Of a stretch of 41,899 nt of DNA, positions 39,421-41,899 are shown piece after piece; the stretch's first letter is position 1, and each line of letters opens with the position of its first letter. The DNA lies in assembly GCA_002350845.1 (NCBI GenBank), contig DEFL01000032.1:1-41899 (forward strand), given 5' to 3'. The notes below the pieces were generated by a model that was not told the origin of the DNA, ran no database searches, and worked only from the letters and a program-made list of their open reading frames with translations. A program made the position numbers and the translations under genes. Origin of the DNA: Christensenella sp. UBA2853 (lineage in GTDB: Bacteria > Bacillota > Clostridia > Christensenellales > Aristaeellaceae).

Positions 39421-40692
39421 ATGAATATCACCTTTATGCCCGGTTGCCTGAGGGGACAGATGGATGCACCCGCGTCCAAGTCGGAAGCTCACCGTCGCAT
39501 GATCTGTGCCGGGCTGACAAAGGGAGACACGGTTATTGAACAGTTTATGACATCTGAGGATACGCAGGCGACAGCGAACTGCCTGCGCGCGCTGGGCACT
39601 GTGGTCGAGCTTGAGGGCAAGACCATGAAGATCCGGGGCTTTGCAGCCAAACCGGAGCTTCTGCCGGTCTTTGACTGCGGTGAAAGCGGTTCCACGCTTC
39701 GCTTCTTTGTCCCGCTGGCTCTGACGCTCTGTCACGGCGGCATTTTCCGCATGCACGGAAGACTGGGACAGCGTCCGATGGAAGTTTACCGGGATCTTTT
39801 TGTGCCCCGCGGCGTTTCATGGCGCATGGCAGAAGGTGCAGACGGCGCTGCGGAACTCATGGTGAGCGGCAAAATCCGCAACGGTGAGTATGTCCTTCCG
39901 GGCAATGTCTCCAGCCAGTTTGTCTCGGGCCTCCTTTTTGCACTTCCTCTGCTGGACGGCGATTCCACGCTTACGGTTCTGCCTCCTGTGGAGTCGGCCG
40001 GCTACATCCGCATGACGGTGCAGGCGATCCGGGAGAGCGGCGTGGAGATCGAAGAAGTGGCACCGTATTCCTGGAAGATTCCGGGACTCCAGACCTACCA
40101 TGCAAAGAGCTCTGTGATGCAGGGAGACTGGAGCCAGGCTGCCGTGCTGCTGTGCGCGGATGCACTGGGCAGTGAAGTCGAGATCGGCGGCCTGAACAGG
40201 GATTCCCTGCAGGGCGATGCCGCCGTGCTGGAACTGCTTGAAAAGATGGGATGCACCGTGGTGCAAGGCGAGCACGGGATTTCCGTGAAAGCATCCGCGC
40301 GTCATGCCATTGATGTCAATATGAATGATTACCCGGATATCGCTCCGATGCTGGCGCTGGTCTGCCAGCTCTCCGAAGGGACGAGCGTGCTGCGCAGCTG
40401 CGGAAGACTTCGCATTAAGGAATGCGACCGCCTGGCGGGCACGGTGAGCATCCTCAATGTCCTGGGCGGAAATGCCCAGGAGGATGGGGATGACATAATC
40501 ATCCACGGTGTGGAAGCACTGAAGGGATCCGGAGAAGTGGATACATTCCACGATCACCGCATGGTCATGCTGGCAAGTGTGGCAGCGCTTTGTGCGGGCG
40601 GACCTGTGCAGGTCACCGGCGCAGAAGCGCTGGATAAATCCTGGCCGGCCTATCTGGAAACCTATCGGAGTCTGGGCGGTACAGCCAAATGA
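39421..40692 (+). CDS. aroA: 3-phosphoshikimate 1-carboxyvinyltransferase (EPSP synthase)
   Basis: A 423-residue enzyme of the shikimate pathway that joins shikimate 3-phosphate and phosphoenolpyruvate to give EPSP. It shows the phosphate-binding APASKSEAHRRMICAGL (about residues 17-33), DCGESGSTLRFFVPLAL (about 85-101), the LGQRPME loop (about 116), SGLLFALPLLDGDSTL, RIKECDRL and the C-terminal DTFHDHRMVMLASVAAL (about 375-391). Length is typical. GGAGG precedes the ATG. The stop overlaps the start of aroC by 4 nt (ATGA), so the two are translationally coupled. Confidence 0.96.
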   Translation: MNITFMPGCLRGQMDAPASKSEAHRRMICAGLTKGDTVIEQFMTSEDTQATANCLRALGTVVELEGKTMKIRGFAAKPELLPVFDCGESGSTLRFFVPLALTLCHGGIFRMHGRLGQRPMEVYRDLFVPRGVSWRMAEGADGAAELMVSGKIRNGEYVLPGNVSSQFVSGLLFALPLLDGDSTLTVLPPVESAGYIRMTVQAIRESGVEIEEVAPYSWKIPGLQTYHAKSSVMQGDWSQAAVLLCADALGSEVEIGGLNRDSLQGDAAVLELLEKMGCTVVQGEHGISVKASARHAIDVNMNDYPDIAPMLALVCQLSEGTSVLRSCGRLRIKECDRLAGTVSILNVLGGNAQEDGDDIIIHGVEALKGSGEVDTFHDHRMVMLASVAALCAGGPVQVTGAEALDKSWPAYLETYRSLGGTAK

Positions 40693-41804
40693 GCAGTATG
40701 TTTGGAAGCTGTCTGAAACTCTCTCTGTTCGGGCAGAGTCATGGGGCAGGGATCGGCATTGTGCTGGACGGTTTTCCTGCCGGCATGCTGATTGATATGG
40801 ACCGCCTGATGGCAGAAATGAACCGGCGCCGTCCCGGGCAGAACCGGATGACGACACAGCGCCAGGAAGCGGACGCACCGGAGTTCATCTCCGGTGTGCT
40901 GAACGGAAGAACGACCGGCCAGCCGATCTGCGCTGTGATCCGCAATACCGGCATGCATTCTGCGGATTACGGGGACGGTGTGGATGTTCTGCGTCCGGCA
41001 CATGCTGATTACACAGGCCATGTCCGGTATTTCGGATGGGAGGACTGGCGGGGCGGAGGCAGCTTTTCGGGCCGCCTGACCGCACCGATTGTCCTGGCCG
41101 GCGCACTGTGCAGCCAGTATCTGGAAGAGCAGGGCGTCCGGATTGAGAGTCACATCTGCAGGATCGGGAAGGTCAGGGATACACTCTTTGAGGACCTGTC
41201 GGAAGACGCGGACACATCTCAGCTAAAGCAGATGGACCTGCCGACGCTCTTGAAAGAGGCAGGGGAAGCCATGCGCCGGGAAATCCTGGAGGCTGCTGAA
41301 GCGCAGGATTCCATCGGCGGTGAAGTGGAGTGCCGCATTCTGGGACTGCCTGCCGGTATGGGAAGCCCGTTCTTTGACAGTGTGGAGAGCGTACTGTCGC
41401 ATCTGTTCTTTTCGATCCCTGCCGTCAAAGGTGTTGAATTCGGAAGCGGATTTGCACTCAGCGGCATGCGGGGATCTGAGGCGAACGACGCGTTCAGCGT
41501 GGAAAACGGCAAAGTGGTTACGCAGACCAATCATGCAGGAGGCATTAACGGGGGAATTACCAACGGCATGCCTGTGATCTGCCGGCTGGCTGTGCGCCCT
41601 ACACCGTCCATTGCAAGAACGCAGGCATCGGTTTCTCTGAAACGCATGCAGAATGAAGAGCTTGCGATTCACGGCCGACATGATCCGTGCATTCTGCCGC
41701 GCGTTACGCCCGTCGTGGAAAGCATGGCGGCCATTGGTGTGCTGGATCTGTGGAAGGAAAGAAAAACATGTCTCTCCGCGCAGCCAGGACAGGATGAAGT
41801 TTGA
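40689..41804 (+). CDS. aroC: Chorismate synthase
   Basis: A 371-residue enzyme that converts EPSP to chorismate using reduced FMN. Signature regions are LSLFGQSHGAGIGIVLDGFP (about residues 10-29), NRRRPGQNRMTTQRQEAD, RPAHADYTG (about 98-106) and WRGGGSFSGRLTAPIVLAGA; ITNGMPVICRLAVRPTPSI lies later and GRHDPCILPRVTPVVES near the end. ATG 40689 overlaps the aroA stop. The last 15 or so residues (RKTCLSAQPGQDEV) are not conserved. A tandem repeat begins three bases after the stop. The product feeds tryptophan, phenylalanine and tyrosine synthesis. Confidence 0.96.
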   Translation: MSSMFGSCLKLSLFGQSHGAGIGIVLDGFPAGMLIDMDRLMAEMNRRRPGQNRMTTQRQEADAPEFISGVLNGRTTGQPICAVIRNTGMHSADYGDGVDVLRPAHADYTGHVRYFGWEDWRGGGSFSGRLTAPIVLAGALCSQYLEEQGVRIESHICRIGKVRDTLFEDLSEDADTSQLKQMDLPTLLKEAGEAMRREILEAAEAQDSIGGEVECRILGLPAGMGSPFFDSVESVLSHLFFSIPAVKGVEFGSGFALSGMRGSEANDAFSVENGKVVTQTNHAGGINGGITNGMPVICRLAVRPTPSIARTQASVSLKRMQNEELAIHGRHDPCILPRVTPVVESMAAIGVLDLWKERKTCLSAQPGQDEV

Positions 41805-41806
41805 GA

Positions 41807-41877
41807 CAAATCAGAAAGTGATGATTTTGTTTCAAAAAAGTTCAAATCAGAAAGTGATGATTTTGTTTCAAAAAAGT
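41807..41877. repeat. Tandem repeat, two copies with 36-bp period
   Basis: A 36-bp AT-rich unit (beginning CAAATCAGAAAG) at 41807-41842 is followed directly by a second copy that is identical for 35 bp (41843-41877). There are no spacers between the copies. The base composition is much more AT-rich than the flanking genes. In one frame it encodes a 12-residue repeat containing NQKVMILFQKS, within a 33-codon frame at 41794-41895 that overlaps aroC; this is probably not a gene. It could be the end of a mobile element or a simple tandem duplication; the window ends too soon to tell. Confidence 0.8.
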
Positions 41878-41899
41878 GCTGTCAAGCAAAAGTGAAAAT

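Noticed and set aside
41807..41877. CRISPR array
   Set aside because: The unit length is CRISPR-like, but the copies are directly adjacent with no spacers and no cas genes are present in the window.
41794..41895. 33-codon frame with a repeated NQKVMILFQKS peptide
   Set aside because: It overlaps the end of aroC, has no properly spaced ribosome binding site, and its repeat is explained by the DNA tandem repeat.

Overview
The window is about 42 kb of a Bacillota chromosome, most likely a Clostridia-type anaerobe (inference). The support is strong AGGAGG-type ribosome binding sites with occasional GTG and TTG starts, a tryptophan T-box riboswitch, an electron-bifurcating NfnAB pair, a split ThrE-type exporter, a CapA-like secreted phosphatase and an XRE-cupin/potABCD cluster. 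Base composition is moderately GC-rich, so long antisense shadow frames are common and were ignored. No rRNA, tRNA, prophage, transposase or CRISPR array was seen.

Layout. (1) 1-2739: end of tuf, then rpmG-secE-nusG-rplK-rplA, with a hairpin-rich leader before rplK, a probable L1 autoregulatory site before rplA and a terminator directly after rplA. The usual rplJL-rpoBC continuation is absent. (2) 2740-3331: a 590-nt AT-rich gap with an extended -10 promoter, a long stem-loop and a 22-bp perfect palindrome. (3) 3332-11646: SWIM/SNF2 helicase, split amino-acid exporter, trmO, an M28-like membrane peptidase with an altered metal motif, an unknown protein and a phosphohexomutase. (4) 11701-12971 (minus): two membrane-anchored coiled-coil proteins in one operon. 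(5) 13149-18656: a run of small accessory genes, comprising a membrane protein, a sugar acetyltransferase, three GNATs (two with extra N-terminal domains), a Nudix hydrolase, an Imm-5-like protein, an ABM-fold monooxygenase and a secreted SH3 protein. (6) 19036-21880: Lrp regulator plus aminotransferase, then the CapA-like protein. (7) 22079-24312: nfnA-nfnB. (8) 24524-31416: YesL-like membrane protein, methyltransferase, Hsp33 and four poorly characterised genes, including a zinc-ribbon/TM/CHB_HEX-type protein and a discoidin-like protein. (9) 31528-37590 (minus): aldo/keto reductase, a small unknown gene, and potDCBA with its XRE-cupin regulator. (10) 37932-41804: T-box-controlled trpS, then aroA-aroC. 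The window ends in a 36-bp-period tandem repeat.

How the genes work together. Region 1 is core translation and transcription, with what look like RNA-level controls on L11 and L1. The pot cluster is a polyamine importer with its own regulator and candidate operators. TrpRS controlled by uncharged tRNA-Trp sits beside two chorismate-pathway genes that supply aromatic amino acids. NfnAB balances ferredoxin, NADH and NADPH, as expected of a fermentative anaerobe. The least explained material is the 2740-3331 gap, the leader before the Lrp gene, the block at 27250-31416 and the two repeat elements around aroA-aroC. I found no clear complete novel defence or mobile system. The best candidates for undescribed biology are the RNA elements and the Hsp33-linked unknown cluster.
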